The notes: generated by a model from the letters alone, not told the origin. DNA of 64,000 bases from Eubacterium sp. MSJ-33 (GCF_022174665.1 NZ_CP076562.1:994001-1058000), one strand, 5' to 3'; positions 43,700-52,833 are shown, counted from the stretch's first letter. Numbers and translations are program-made.

Positions 43700-45223
43700 T
43701 TACTGCCCCTGTGCATCTGTCGGTGTCTCCATCTCAGCGATTCTCGCACCAAGCTCTGACAAGGTTTTCGTATATTCCTGTCCTTCCATCGCCAGAATCT
43801 GATATGCCGTATCCTCGGTGATACCATATGTATTCCACAGTGCATTGATGATCTTATCCCGACAGGAATCAATATCTTTTACGATATCCAGCTCCACCGC
43901 CTCGTCATAATGCTCATCATATTTTTCAATTCCACGAAGCAACGCATCGAGTGCCTTGTCCGCTCTGCCAAGCTTCATGTTATTCTCATAGGACTCATAC
44001 AGCCGTTCCACATACATAACCGTATAGATCCGGTCTTTTAAATCCTGATCTTTTTCTTTGACTTCGACACCAGATACCTCGTCATATGCCAGACGATATC
44101 GCTGCCGTTCGAAATAATTCGCCGCTTTTTTGATGACCTGCGAATAACTGAACTGATTGGTTCCTAATACGACGCCGACTGCAAGAGCAAAAAACAATAC
44201 AAACACGACAATGATCGTCGGTGTCGACACCTTTTTCTGATCCTTTTCGGCTTCCATCTCGGCAGCATACGCTTCATCCTTTTGTCGTTTTTTGTCCGCT
44301 TTTTCCTTCTGCTTTGCTTTATCCTTCGCCTGCTTTGCAGATAGCATCTCCTGCTTTGCGGCATTCTTTTCTTCTTTCTTTGCTTCCCGCTCTGCCTGTT
44401 TCTGCTTCTTTTCCTCTTCCTTTTTGGCTTTCTTCGCTTCAAATAAAGCCTCTTCTTCTATATCATCTTCATCCGGCTCACCAAAAAGGATCTCGGAGAT
44501 TGTCTTCTTTTTATGTTCTGTCTCCTCTGCATCGACCACAGTTTTTTTCTTCTTCTCTGCCTTTTTTCGTGGCTGTTTAACTTTCTTCGCTGGTTTTTCC
44601 GGCTTTTCGCCAATATCCTCAATATCTGCCAGATCTCCGTTCAATAAGCTTTCTGCCATCGACGACTGCAGTAATGCATCTAAACTATCCTCATCCGCTG
44701 TATATGGATTCTTCTCTTTCTCCGTTTTTTCCGGTTCTTCCGGCAATCCCATATCCATGGAACCAAATAACGCATCATCAAATACGCCTTCTGGCAATGC
44801 GGTATCTTCCTGCATCTGCATATCTGCATCGCCAAAAACATCGGAATCCTCTATATTCTCCGATTCGTCCTTCTGCTTCGCATTAGCCTGCTGTGAATCA
44901 CTCTGTTGCACATTCTCCTGATTTGCCTTTTCGATCAAAGCATCAAGATTCATGTCATCCGGTTCTTTTTCCTGCGGCTTTTTCTTTACGACTGGATTTG
45001 CTCCCGCGTCCAGATTTGTGATATCCACATCATCGAAATCTATATCATCAAAATCCAGATCCCCTAAATCCATGCCGTCCAGATTATCTAGTTCATCCAG
45101 AGAAATACCATCCATATCATCTGCATCGACATCCACACCAGAATCCATATCGATATTATCATTCAATTCTCCGTCCATGGATGCCAATTCATCCAACAGA
45201 CTATCCAGATTATTATCGTCCAA
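43700..45223 (-). CDS. Large acidic, coiled-coil, single-pass membrane protein
   Basis: The 507-residue protein has three parts: an acidic N-terminal region of about 170 residues (repeats such as DELDNLDGMDLGDLDFDD), a Lys/Glu/Ala-rich coiled coil (about 225-330), a membrane segment (about 334-354) and a C-terminal helical, TPR-like domain of about 150 residues (NYFERQRYRLAYDEVSGVE). TTG at 45223 is preferred because GGAGG lies 9 bases upstream of it. An in-frame ATG at 45244 has no ribosome site and would lie very close to the predicted transcription start. I know no function for it. Confidence 0.75.
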   Translation of the reverse strand: MDDNNLDSLLDELASMDGELNDNIDMDSGVDVDADDMDGISLDELDNLDGMDLGDLDFDDIDFDDVDITNLDAGANPVVKKKPQEKEPDDMNLDALIEKANQENVQQSDSQQANAKQKDESENIEDSDVFGDADMQMQEDTALPEGVFDDALFGSMDMGLPEEPEKTEKEKNPYTADEDSLDALLQSSMAESLLNGDLADIEDIGEKPEKPAKKVKQPRKKAEKKKKTVVDAEETEHKKKTISEILFGEPDEDDIEEEALFEAKKAKKEEEKKQKQAEREAKKEEKNAAKQEMLSAKQAKDKAKQKEKADKKRQKDEAYAAEMEAEKDQKKVSTPTIIVVFVLFFALAVGVVLGTNQFSYSQVIKKAANYFERQRYRLAYDEVSGVEVKEKDQDLKDRIYTVMYVERLYESYENNMKLGRADKALDALLRGIEKYDEHYDEAVELDIVKDIDSCRDKIINALWNTYGITEDTAYQILAMEGQEYTKTLSELGARIAEMETPTDAQGQ

Positions 45224-45262
45224 AATCTTCCTCCATGTATTCATAATTCCACAGATAAAATT

Positions 45263-45291
45263 ATCATATCACATTCCAAAACCCAACACAA
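45263..45291 (-). promoter_or_regulatory. Sigma-A-type promoter for the acidic coiled-coil gene
   Basis: On the minus strand TTGTGT (45286-45291) and TATGAT (45263-45268) are 17 bases apart, about 40 bases before the TTG start. Confidence 0.5.
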
Positions 45292-45316
45292 GTAAAACCA
45301 ACGCTCTCCTGCACGC

Positions 45317-45348
45317 AAAAGGCACCGTACATTTGCTGTACAGTGCCT
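45317..45348 (-). terminator. Intrinsic terminator after the Arg/Gly-rich gene
   Basis: AGGCACCGTACA and TGTACAGTGCCT form a 12-position stem with one mismatch, and a short T-run follows on the minus strand. It begins 10 bases after the stop and probably ends the spo0A-RG transcript. Confidence 0.8.
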
Positions 45349-45357
45349 GTCTTTCTT

Positions 45358-45906
45358 TTATTCCCAATCATCAAAATCCTCATAATCATCATACGCGCCA
45401 TTTGCATAATTCTTCGTATAATTAATATTGCTGGATCGTTTCTGCTTTGGCTGCGGACGACTGGATTCCCGTTTTTTATTATTCTGCTTCTTTTTTACCG
45501 ACTTCTGTTCCTTCTCTAAGCGCATCTGGACCTTGTTTTTGTCCGGAATCGCCATCGTAGGCTTACTCTCCTTTGGACGGGATGGCTTACTTCTTCTGCC
45601 TCTGTCTTCTTCATCCTCATCCTTCTTTGGAAACTTAGGAGCACCTCCGTAGTTTCGGTTTGGACGCTCATTTCTCGGTGGTCTGTCTCCATATGGTCTG
45701 TCACCGTATGATTTCTCTCCATATGACCGGTTTCCATTTCCACGCTGTGGTCTGTCTCCACCTGCCTGTCTGTCTCCGCGCGGAGCACCTGAACGATCCG
45801 ATTTCTGGAATCTGGTTCCTCCACCCTGTCGTTTCTCCCGATCAAAATATTTTCCTTGTCCTCTGTTCATGCTGGAACCACCTTCTCTTGTTCCTTCCGT
45901 TGCCAC
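45358..45906 (-). CDS. Arg/Gly-rich, disordered, probably RNA-binding protein
   Basis: The 182-residue protein is low-complexity throughout: Arg, Gly, Asp and Pro in the first half (repeats such as SYGDRPYGDRPP), then Lys/Arg-rich coils and an acidic end (DDYEDFDDWE). No folded domain or membrane segment is seen. GTG at 45906 follows AAAGGAG at a good distance. It starts 41 bases after the stop of the spo0A copy without an intervening terminator, so both are probably on one transcript. RG-rich proteins often bind RNA or ribosomes; here that is inference. Confidence 0.72.
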   Translation of the reverse strand: MATEGTREGGSSMNRGQGKYFDREKRQGGGTRFQKSDRSGAPRGDRQAGGDRPQRGNGNRSYGEKSYGDRPYGDRPPRNERPNRNYGGAPKFPKKDEDEEDRGRRSKPSRPKESKPTMAIPDKNKVQMRLEKEQKSVKKKQNNKKRESSRPQPKQKRSSNINYTKNYANGAYDDYEDFDDWE

Positions 45907-45946
45907 GTCTTTATCTCCTTTCGTAACTTTGCATGGATTTTATTTT

Positions 45947-46765
45947 TTAGCTTGCATGCATTTTATACTCAATTCTAAGCTTGTCTGCAATCAAGGCAAT
46001 AAATTCGGAATTTGTCGGTTTTCCCTTTCCCGCACTGACCGTATAGCCAAACATGTCTTCAATCACATCAATTTTTCCTCTGCCCCATGCAACTTCAATC
46101 GCATGTCGGATTGCACGCTCAACGCTGCTTGATGTCGTCTTATACTTCTTGGCTATGCTCGGATACAACAGCTTTGTAATATAATTGAGCATATTCATAT
46201 CATTGACTGCCATCATAATTCCTTCACGTATGTACTGATATCCCTTGATATGCGCCGGAATTCCAATCTCCCGGATAATCTCCGTGACATCGTTTTCCAT
46301 TGTATGCACACCATAATCATATACGTTATCTGCCGGCAGTTTGACATCTTCATCTGTGCATCCTTCCATCGGCTCCCCAACCTTTGCAAGGTCTGCAATC
46401 TGAATAATTCTCTTCGCCAGTACCTTCGGATTACACGGCTTCATGACGTAATAATCAGCACCCAGATTAAATGCCATATTGATGATCCTGCTTGATCCGA
46501 CTGTAGATAAGAAAATAATCTTCAAATCCACAAGCGACGGATTGTCACGCAGCTGTTCCAATACTTCAAGCCCATCTACATTCGTAATGAAAACATCCAT
46601 CAACAATACATCCGGCTGTGTCTGCAACGTCTGATCATATACTTCACTGCCATCCGCAGTACAGCATACTATCTCAAATCTCTCCCCACTGTAGGATTCT
46701 AATTGCCTGCTAAGCATCTCATACCCGGCATCTGCAATCATCACCCTGATCTTCTCTTTATTCAT
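45947..46765 (-). CDS. spo0A: Sporulation master regulator Spo0A, copy with near-canonical receiver
   Basis: The 272-residue protein has a receiver (residues 1-125) and the Spo0A effector domain (from about 155). Receiver residues: Asp12 is kept, but the second acidic residue is Ala13 (IADAGYE, usually DD). The phospho-acceptor Asp57 ([14 protein letters not shown]), Ser87/Thr88 and Lys109 (YYVMKPCN) are present. The effector domain carries [15 protein letters not shown], and the recognition helix region [21 protein letters not shown]. The end [17 protein letters not shown] is typical. It has its own promoter and lies downstream of a second spo0A-like gene. Confidence 0.95.
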   Translation of the reverse strand: MNKEKIRVMIADAGYEMLSRQLESYSGERFEIVCCTADGSEVYDQTLQTQPDVLLMDVFITNVDGLEVLEQLRDNPSLVDLKIIFLSTVGSSRIINMAFNLGADYYVMKPCNPKVLAKRIIQIADLAKVGEPMEGCTDEDVKLPADNVYDYGVHTMENDVTEIIREIGIPAHIKGYQYIREGIMMAVNDMNMLNYITKLLYPSIAKKYKTTSSSVERAIRHAIEVAWGRGKIDVIEDMFGYTVSAGKGKPTNSEFIALIADKLRIEYKMHAS

Positions 46766-46821
46766 ATTATCCTCCCCTTCTTAGAACCAACCTCCTATCA
46801 ATCTAAATTAACCATAGGAAG

Positions 46822-46850
46822 ATGATATAATTTCAAAATACCATTGTCAA
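46822..46850 (-). promoter_or_regulatory. Promoter for the downstream spo0A copy
   Basis: On the minus strand TTGACA (46845-46850) and TATCAT (46822-46827) are 17 bases apart, within the gap between the two spo0A genes and about 57 bases before the start codon. Confidence 0.75.
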
Positions 46851-46901
46851 GCGCATTTCCACAGAAATTTTCTTTTTGTGGATAATTTTGTCTAAGCGCT
46901 T
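46849..46901. repeat. Inverted repeat between the spo0A copies
   Basis: AAGCGC (46849-46854) is repeated inverted as GCGCTT (46896-46901). A nested CCACA and TGTGG pair lies between them. It spans the stop codon of the upstream copy and the -35 box of the downstream copy. No T-run makes it a standard terminator. Confidence 0.5.
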
Positions 46902-47686
46902 TTTACCTTCGATTCAAGTCGTATTTTGTCGGCAATCAATGCAATGAATTCAGAGTTTGTAGGTTTCAGCTTCCCCTGCTGCAGCGTATATCCAAACAAT
47001 TCATGCATCGTGTCGGAGTTTCCCCTGCTCCAGGCAACTTCAATCGCATGTCGGATTGCACGCTCCACTCTGGATGGCGTTGTATTGTACGTCTTTGCAA
47101 TCGAAGGATACAACTGTTTTGTAATCGAATCCAGAATATCCATATCCTGTACTGCCATCAGAATGGAACTTCGCAGATACTGATATCCCTTTATATGCGC
47201 CGGAACACCTACTTCATGTATTATATCCGTGATCTTAACCTCTAACTGGGTCTGCAGCTCCTCTCCCGTTCCCTCTGTCTGACAGACACTCATTCCAGTC
47301 TGTTTGCAGCGGGCCAATGCCAGGATTTCTTTCTCAATATCCGGATCATTGCACTCCTCATCGATGAATCGTACAAAAATATGGTCTACACTTCCCCGGC
47401 ATGTAGTTTGGGCAAATCGAATCTGACTGGCGTTCCCTTGCAGCAGGAAATGGTATCCACGGTTTCCCCATCCGTTCACTTCTTCCATCACTGCCAGTCC
47501 GTCCAGATTCGGCAACAGAAAATCAAGCAGGATTACATTTGGATTTTGCATGCGAATTGCCGAAACAGCATTTCCGCCGTCTGAAATAATATCGCATACG
47601 CTGATATCCTTGTTCTTTGAAATTTTCTGTCTTAATTCCGTTGCTGCCTTCGTATCATGTTTTATGATAAGCACTTTTGTCTTCAT
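46892..47686 (-). CDS. Spo0A paralogue with degenerate receiver domain
   Basis: The 264-residue protein has an intact Spo0A effector domain: [17 protein letters not shown], recognition region [21 protein letters not shown], and [18 protein letters not shown] at the end. The receiver is eroded. The acidic pocket reads Lys9-His10 (LIIKHDTK) where Asp-Asp is usual, the Thr site is Gln83 and the Lys site is Arg106 (FVRFIDE). The acceptor Asp55 ([13 protein letters not shown]) remains. Phosphorylation of the normal kind is unlikely. ATG at 47686 follows GAGGGGGAT. It lies directly after spoIVB, in the place where spo0A is normally found. Confidence 0.9.
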   Translation of the reverse strand: MKTKVLIIKHDTKAATELRQKISKNKDISVCDIISDGGNAVSAIRMQNPNVILLDFLLPNLDGLAVMEEVNGWGNRGYHFLLQGNASQIRFAQTTCRGSVDHIFVRFIDEECNDPDIEKEILALARCKQTGMSVCQTEGTGEELQTQLEVKITDIIHEVGVPAHIKGYQYLRSSILMAVQDMDILDSITKQLYPSIAKTYNTTPSRVERAIRHAIEVAWSRGNSDTMHELFGYTLQQGKLKPTNSEFIALIADKIRLESKVKSA

Positions 47687-47720
47687 AAAACTATCCCCCT
47701 CTAATTTTGATATCAAAGAC

Positions 47721-47749
47721 ATTATAGTTTCATTGTTTTACGAGGGCAA
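47721..47749 (-). promoter_or_regulatory. Promoter for the degenerate spo0A paralogue
   Basis: On the minus strand TTGCCC (47744-47749) and TATAAT (47721-47726) are 17 bases apart, about 35 bases before the start codon. Confidence 0.6.
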
Positions 47750-47815
47750 TACATAACAAAACGCAAGTTGCGACAGTAAATATTGACAGCATTTTCGGTC
47801 ATTTTTTCCCATTTT

Positions 47816-48895
47816 TTACTGCATCATTTCTTCGATGAAAATGCCGTAGCCTCTTGTCGAATCATTGACAAAAACATGTGTGACCGCCCCTATTAACCTG
47901 CCATCCTGCAAGATTGGAGTTCCACTCATTCCCTGCACAATTCCACCCGTTAATGTTAACAGATCCGGATCTGTCACCTTAAGTTCCATACACCTTCCAT
48001 TCTCATTATCTGCATCGACCGACACAATTTCGACTTTATAATTTTTCGACTCTCCGGATACGGACGAAAGCAGATACGCAGTTCCGACATGAACATCCGA
48101 TTTATGTCCAACCGCTACTTTCATGTCGTTTTCATGTGTCTTTTGCTGTCGTTTCGTCAGATATCCATGAATCCCATAGGCGCTGTTTTCTTCCACTCTT
48201 CCAATCACATATCTCCCCGTATAATTGATTATCCCCTCTAATCTCCCCGGTGTATCCTGTTCAGGCTTCCTGATCCGGACAATCGTTGTATCATATACCG
48301 CACCATCAGATACACGAAACATCAGTCCGGTATCATTGTCATTGATACTGTGTCCCAGTGCTGCAAACCGTTCTCCATCTGTATAGGTAAGCGTTCCGAT
48401 TCCCGATATATCATCTTTTACCCAGACACCGATTGCATATTTCCCATCCTCTTTCTTGATTGGAGTGACACATATATTTCGATACTGATTTTCCCGACAT
48501 ACCCGGAGCAGGATTTCTTCTCCTTCACTCTGTTGAATCAGCGCAATCAAATCGGTTTTATCGTTCACTGCTTTCCCATTGATCCACATAATATAATCGC
48601 CCGGGATAAGTGCACCTTCACAGGGAGAGATTTCTGTTCCATCAGCAGATTGTACAGCATTCACGCCAATGACCATCACTCCTTTTGTTTTTACATAGAT
48701 ACCGATCGGTTGTCCAGACGGGTAAACCATACATTCTGTTTCACCTTCATTTGATACGACCGGCATGGAATCCGTATTCTCAACATTTACAACTGTTTTT
48801 TGCGGATTTCCAAACAGATACTCCCGATTGTGATATGCCAAAACTCCGAGCAGAAGCATCAATACAGCGATTAGAAATATTCGATACTTTCTCAC
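47816..48895 (-). CDS. spoIVB: Sporulation serine protease SpoIVB (family S55)
   Basis: SpoIVB is secreted from the forespore and starts the signal that activates sigma-K in the mother cell. The 359-residue protein has an N-terminal membrane/signal segment (about residues 5-20). A PDZ domain follows (YPSGQPIGIYVKTKGVMVIG, ALIPGDYIMWINGKAV), then the S55 domain with the catalytic His in FAALGHSINDNDTG and the Ser in GIVQGMSGTPILQDG. The C-terminus AVTHVFVNDSTRGYGIF is typical. AGAGGAGG precedes the ATG. It lies between recN and the spo0A pair, the standard position. Confidence 0.97.
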   Translation of the reverse strand: MRKYRIFLIAVLMLLLGVLAYHNREYLFGNPQKTVVNVENTDSMPVVSNEGETECMVYPSGQPIGIYVKTKGVMVIGVNAVQSADGTEISPCEGALIPGDYIMWINGKAVNDKTDLIALIQQSEGEEILLRVCRENQYRNICVTPIKKEDGKYAIGVWVKDDISGIGTLTYTDGERFAALGHSINDNDTGLMFRVSDGAVYDTTIVRIRKPEQDTPGRLEGIINYTGRYVIGRVEENSAYGIHGYLTKRQQKTHENDMKVAVGHKSDVHVGTAYLLSSVSGESKNYKVEIVSVDADNENGRCMELKVTDPDLLTLTGGIVQGMSGTPILQDGRLIGAVTHVFVNDSTRGYGIFIEEMMQ

Positions 48896-48954
48896 ATCGC
48901 ATCCTCCTCTCTTCCTTCTTTTTATTTTTATGCAATACGCCTAATTTCATAAAA

Positions 48955-48985
48955 AAGAGTACATAGATTCTCTCCATGTACTCTT
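48955..48985 (-). terminator. Intrinsic terminator after recN
   Basis: AAGAGTACAT and ATGTACTCTT form a perfect 10-bp stem with an 11-base loop, followed on the minus strand by TTTT. It lies about 28 bases after the recN stop, so spoIVB is transcribed separately. Confidence 0.88.
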
Positions 48986-49012
48986 AGTATCTAATATTTC
49001 ATACTATGTAAT

Positions 49013-50698
49013 TCAGTTTATTTTTGCCTGTTCTGCCAATCCTTTCATTTCCGCGACGGTATGAATCGTTGTCTCTGTAATCTTCGCACCACCGATCAGT
49101 CTTGCCAGTTCTTCTATTTCCTCCTCTTTTGAGAGAAGCCGAATGCTGGAAATGGTTTTCTCATTTTCCACATTTTTTTCAATCAGATAGTGTGCATCAG
49201 CCATCGCCGCAATCTGTGGTAGATGCGTAATGCAGATAACCTGATGATGTCTCGACAGTATCGACATCTTCTCTGCCACCTTCTGTGCCGTTCTTCCGCT
49301 GATACCAACATCAATCTCATCAAAAACAAGCGTCGGTGTATCATCCTGGTTTGCAAGACAGGATTTCATTGCCAGCATGATTCTTGAAAGCTCACCCCCT
49401 GATGCTACCTCCTGCAGCGGCCGCATCGTCTCTCCGACATTTGTTGATATATAAAAGCACGCATCATCATATCCATTTGCGGAATACACAGGTGCTGTCT
49501 CAAAACGCATCTCAAAGCGTACCATATTGAAATTCATATCTTCCAGCGATTCACGAATCTTCGCACACAACTTTTCCGCAAGCGCACGCCGTTTCTCTGA
49601 GAGTGCACGACTGCTTGCCTCAAGTTTTGCTGTCTGTTTTTTCCATTTCTCGGAAAGCTCTTTGATATAAGCATCATATCCGGAAAGTGTCTCATATTCC
49701 TTCTCAAAGGATGCGAGACTCTCCAGAATCTCAGATATGGAGTTTCCGTATTTTGCCTTGAGCGAATTAATCTGATCTAACCGGCTTTCCATCTCATGAA
49801 ATTCCGACTCATCAAATTCCATGTCCTTCATATACTCACTGATTTCCCGGTTGAAATCCGCAAGAAGTCCATCTGCATCCTGCAAAATATTCGATGCATC
49901 TGTCAACTCTTCGTCAAGCTCAATCAGACGCCGCATATCGCGGATTGCCCGTCCAAGCTGTTCTGCAGCCGAAGCTGCACCATATCCGGTCATCGCATAA
50001 ATATCATTTGCATATTGCAGAATTTCCTTCGCATTGACTGCCTTTTTATACTGATGCTCGAGTTGTTCGTCTTCCCCTTCCACCAGTTTCGCATCCTGAA
50101 TCTCTTTGATCTGATATTTCAGAAAATCCACACGTTTGTTGCGTTCTGCCTCGTCCATGCTGCCTCTTTTTTTCTCTTCTTCAAGTTCCCGGTAGCTATG
50201 ATAATCCTCCTGCACCTGCTTTTTCAGCATCTGGATATCTTCCCCGCCGAACCGATCCAGAATTTCCAGATGCTTTGCCGGCTTTAACAGTGTCTGCTGT
50301 TCATGCTGTGCATGCAGATCTATAAGCAGTGATGCGATATCCTTCAGTCTCGAGATCGTAACTGTCGTATCATTGACCCGGTTTACGGTTCTTCCATTTG
50401 GCGACAGTCTTCTGGATATCAAAAGTTCATCCTGCTCATCGACTTCTACTTCCATCGCTTCTAACGCTTCCCGGATTGCAGGCTGTTCTACTGAAAATGC
50501 CAGCTCCACCAGACCATCCTTTGTCTCGTCCCGTAGCAATTCTTTCGGGAATTTTCCTCCCAGACAGATTCCAAGTGACCCGATAATAATTGACTTACCG
50601 GCACCGGTTTCTCCTGTCAGGATATTTAACTGATCGTGAAAATCAATATCGATTTCTTCGATCAGTGCAATATTCTTTATGTGCATTGTCAACAACAT
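49013..50698 (-). CDS. recN: DNA repair protein RecN
   Basis: RecN is an SMC-like ATPase acting early in double-strand break repair. The 561-residue protein has Walker A LTGETGAGKSIIIGSLG at residues 27-43, long central coiled coils, the ABC signature EVASGGELSRIMLAMK and Walker B TLVFDEIDVGISG in the C-terminal part. Length is normal. Its start overlaps the end of argR by about 10 bases, consistent with coupled translation in the nadK-argR-recN row. Confidence 0.98.
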   Translation of the reverse strand: MLLTMHIKNIALIEEIDIDFHDQLNILTGETGAGKSIIIGSLGICLGGKFPKELLRDETKDGLVELAFSVEQPAIREALEAMEVEVDEQDELLISRRLSPNGRTVNRVNDTTVTISRLKDIASLLIDLHAQHEQQTLLKPAKHLEILDRFGGEDIQMLKKQVQEDYHSYRELEEEKKRGSMDEAERNKRVDFLKYQIKEIQDAKLVEGEDEQLEHQYKKAVNAKEILQYANDIYAMTGYGAASAAEQLGRAIRDMRRLIELDEELTDASNILQDADGLLADFNREISEYMKDMEFDESEFHEMESRLDQINSLKAKYGNSISEILESLASFEKEYETLSGYDAYIKELSEKWKKQTAKLEASSRALSEKRRALAEKLCAKIRESLEDMNFNMVRFEMRFETAPVYSANGYDDACFYISTNVGETMRPLQEVASGGELSRIMLAMKSCLANQDDTPTLVFDEIDVGISGRTAQKVAEKMSILSRHHQVICITHLPQIAAMADAHYLIEKNVENEKTISSIRLLSKEEEIEELARLIGGAKITETTIHTVAEMKGLAEQAKIN

Positions 50699-51138
50699 TT
50701 TTTTATCTCTCCAATTATATGTTCTGCCTGCTGCCCATCTCTGATTGCAAGAAACAATGTATCATCCCCTGCAATACATCCCATGATTCCTTCTACCAAC
50801 AGATTATCTATCGCCGCGCCAACCGCCATCGCCATTCCGGAAACGGTCTTTACTACAATAATATTATTGGCAGCCTCAATAGAAAGAATACTGGATGTCA
50901 TCACATGCTGGTACGATGCATGCGTACCTGTGCCTGCCTCCCGACCGACAGCATACCGATGTTTCCCGCTTCCGCAGGATATTTTTTCCAGTTTCAATTC
51001 CCGTATATCTCTGGATACTGTTGCCTGTGTCGTCTCAAATCCAAGTGCCTGTAAACGTCTTGTAAGCTCTTCCTGTGTATCTATCTCATATTCTGAAATC
51101 AATTCCAGCAATGCCTGCTGGCGTTTCTGCTTACTCAT
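50689..51138 (-). CDS. argR: Arginine repressor ArgR
   Basis: ArgR senses arginine and controls its metabolism as a hexamer. The 149-residue protein has the winged-helix domain with QEELTRRLQALGFETTQATV and SRDIRELKLEKI, and a C-terminal oligomer/arginine domain (VKTVSGMAMAVGAAIDNLL, GCIAGDDTLFLAIRDG with the Asp pair that contacts arginine). ATG at 51138 follows GGGGG by 8 bases. The gene overlaps recN and starts next to the end of nadK. Confidence 0.97.
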   Translation of the reverse strand: MSKQKRQQALLELISEYEIDTQEELTRRLQALGFETTQATVSRDIRELKLEKISCGSGKHRYAVGREAGTGTHASYQHVMTSSILSIEAANNIIVVKTVSGMAMAVGAAIDNLLVEGIMGCIAGDDTLFLAIRDGQQAEHIIGEIKKCC

Positions 51139-51139
51139 G

Positions 51140-51979
51140 TCATGCACCCCCTATTTTTTCCCGAAGTACACTGTAGAAACTCACATCATACATTTTAATC
51201 AACGATATTTCCCGTTTCGAACATGTCACTTCCACACTCTCACCGGCAGATAACTCAATATTATCTGCACCATCAAAGGAAACGATAGCCTCTGTCTCCT
51301 GTGTCCTTCGTTTTTTGACAACTTCTATCCGTATACGATCTGAGCTGTCAAACACCACGCTCTTGGAGGTAAGCGAATGCGGAGAAATCGGTGTTACCAC
51401 GACAGCTTTTGATTTTGGGCTGATGATCGGACCCCCGGCAGACAGATTATATCCGGTCGATCCGGTCGGTGTCGCGACAATCACACCATCCGCTTCATAG
51501 GTATCTAACAACTGTTCATTCACATAGATATTAAGTCCGATGATACGCGAAAATCCTGCACGTGTAATCACTACATCGTTCAGACAGGAAAAAGAAGTCT
51601 CTCCTGTACATCCTTCAATCATCATACGTTTCTCTATGCCGTAATCGTCCACCAACAGACGATCGATTGCCTTATAAGCATTCGACTCTTCCACTTCGGT
51701 TAGAAATCCAAGCGTTCCAAGATTGATGCCCATAAGCGGAACCTCATAGGTTCCAATACTATGTGCCGCACGAAGCATGGTTCCATCTCCGCCAAGCACA
51801 ATCACGGCCTCTACACCTTCCATATACTCTGGCTTGATCGCTGTACCGTTATAATGCTGCCGCATATCACTTACGACCATTGCCGTCGCCCCTTTTTCGT
51901 TGATATAGGCAACAATATCCTGGGAAAGTTTTAAATTGATATCTTTGTCAGTATTTGCGACGATTAAAAACTTATTCAT
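51140..51979 (-). CDS. nadK: NAD kinase
   Basis: NadK makes NADP from NAD using ATP or polyphosphate. The 279-residue protein has the hallmark GGDGTMLRAAH near residues 64-74, NDVVITRAG and the second motif TGSTGYNLSAGGPI near 172-185. Length fits. Its start overlaps the end of tlyA by 8 bases. Confidence 0.98.
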   Translation of the reverse strand: MNKFLIVANTDKDINLKLSQDIVAYINEKGATAMVVSDMRQHYNGTAIKPEYMEGVEAVIVLGGDGTMLRAAHSIGTYEVPLMGINLGTLGFLTEVEESNAYKAIDRLLVDDYGIEKRMMIEGCTGETSFSCLNDVVITRAGFSRIIGLNIYVNEQLLDTYEADGVIVATPTGSTGYNLSAGGPIISPKSKAVVVTPISPHSLTSKSVVFDSSDRIRIEVVKKRRTQETEAIVSFDGADNIELSAGESVEVTCSKREISLIKMYDVSFYSVLREKIGGA

Positions 51980-52811
51980 TGCCCTGTTCCTTATCTAACG
52001 TTTCATGGGAAGCTGTAACGACTTCATTTATATCAATGGATGAAGCATCCACGATTTCCAAATCCTTTTTGTTTTTTGATAGAAATAATAAATACTCAAT
52101 ATTTCCTTCCGGACCTTTTACCGGAGAAAAATCCAATGCCAATGGGTAAAGATCAATAGACTCTGCGTAATCCATCACCATACGGATCACTTCTTCATGC
52201 ACAGCGCGATCACGCACAACCCCTTTTTTCCCTACTTTTTCCCGTCCGGCTTCAAACTGAGGCTTGATCAGACAGACAATCTGCCCATCCTCCGTCAGAA
52301 GATCCTTCACCGGAAGCAGTACCTTTGTGAGCGAGATAAACGACACATCAATCGATGAAAATGCTGCCAGCTCATCGATATCCTCCGGAACGACATAGCG
52401 GATATTTGTCTTTTCCATACAGACAACCCGCTCATCGTTGCGAAGCTTCCACGCAAGCTGCCCATGTCCGACATCAATCGCATAGACCTTTACTGCACCA
52501 TTCTGCAACATGCAATCTGTAAATCCGCCCGTCGAAGAACCAACATCCATGCAGACCTTACCGGAAAGTGTAATAGGAAATTTCTGCATTGCCTTCTCGA
52601 GCTTTAAACCACCACGGCTCACATATGGTAACGTCTTTCCTTTGACTTCGATTGCCGCAGTCTCCGGAAATGTAGTTCCTGCCTTATCCTCTTTGTTCCC
52701 ATCTACATATACAATTCCTGCCATAATAATTGCCTTTGCCTTCTCCCTTGAAGGTGCCAGTCCTTTTTCCACCAGCAATATATCCAGACGTTGTTTCTTC
52801 TGTTTTTCCAT
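51972..52811 (-). CDS. tlyA: TlyA family rRNA (cytidine-2'-O)-methyltransferase
   Basis: TlyA-type enzymes 2'-O-methylate rRNA cytidines. The 279-residue protein has an N-terminal S4 RNA-binding domain (RLDILLVEKGLAPSREKAKA and GIVYVDGNK) and an FtsJ-like Rossmann methyltransferase with the SAM motif CMDVGSSTGGFTDCMLQ near residue 88-104 and the catalytic Lys region GVVRD and QFEAGREKVGKKG. Which rRNA sites are modified cannot be told. GAGGAAAA precedes the ATG. Confidence 0.95.
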   Translation of the reverse strand: MEKQKKQRLDILLVEKGLAPSREKAKAIIMAGIVYVDGNKEDKAGTTFPETAAIEVKGKTLPYVSRGGLKLEKAMQKFPITLSGKVCMDVGSSTGGFTDCMLQNGAVKVYAIDVGHGQLAWKLRNDERVVCMEKTNIRYVVPEDIDELAAFSSIDVSFISLTKVLLPVKDLLTEDGQIVCLIKPQFEAGREKVGKKGVVRDRAVHEEVIRMVMDYAESIDLYPLALDFSPVKGPEGNIEYLLFLSKNKKDLEIVDASSIDINEVVTASHETLDKEQGNE

Positions 52812-52833
52812 CTTTTTTCCTCTATAATATCTG

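Noticed and set aside
44292..44921. Plus-strand Ser/Phe-rich frame opposite the acidic coiled-coil gene
   Set aside because: Reverse of Lys/Glu-rich codons gives Ser/Phe/Leu runs; not a real membrane protein.
45947..47686. Tandem spo0A as an assembly duplication
   Set aside because: The two genes differ throughout, with different receivers, starts and intergenic sequence, so they are true paralogues.
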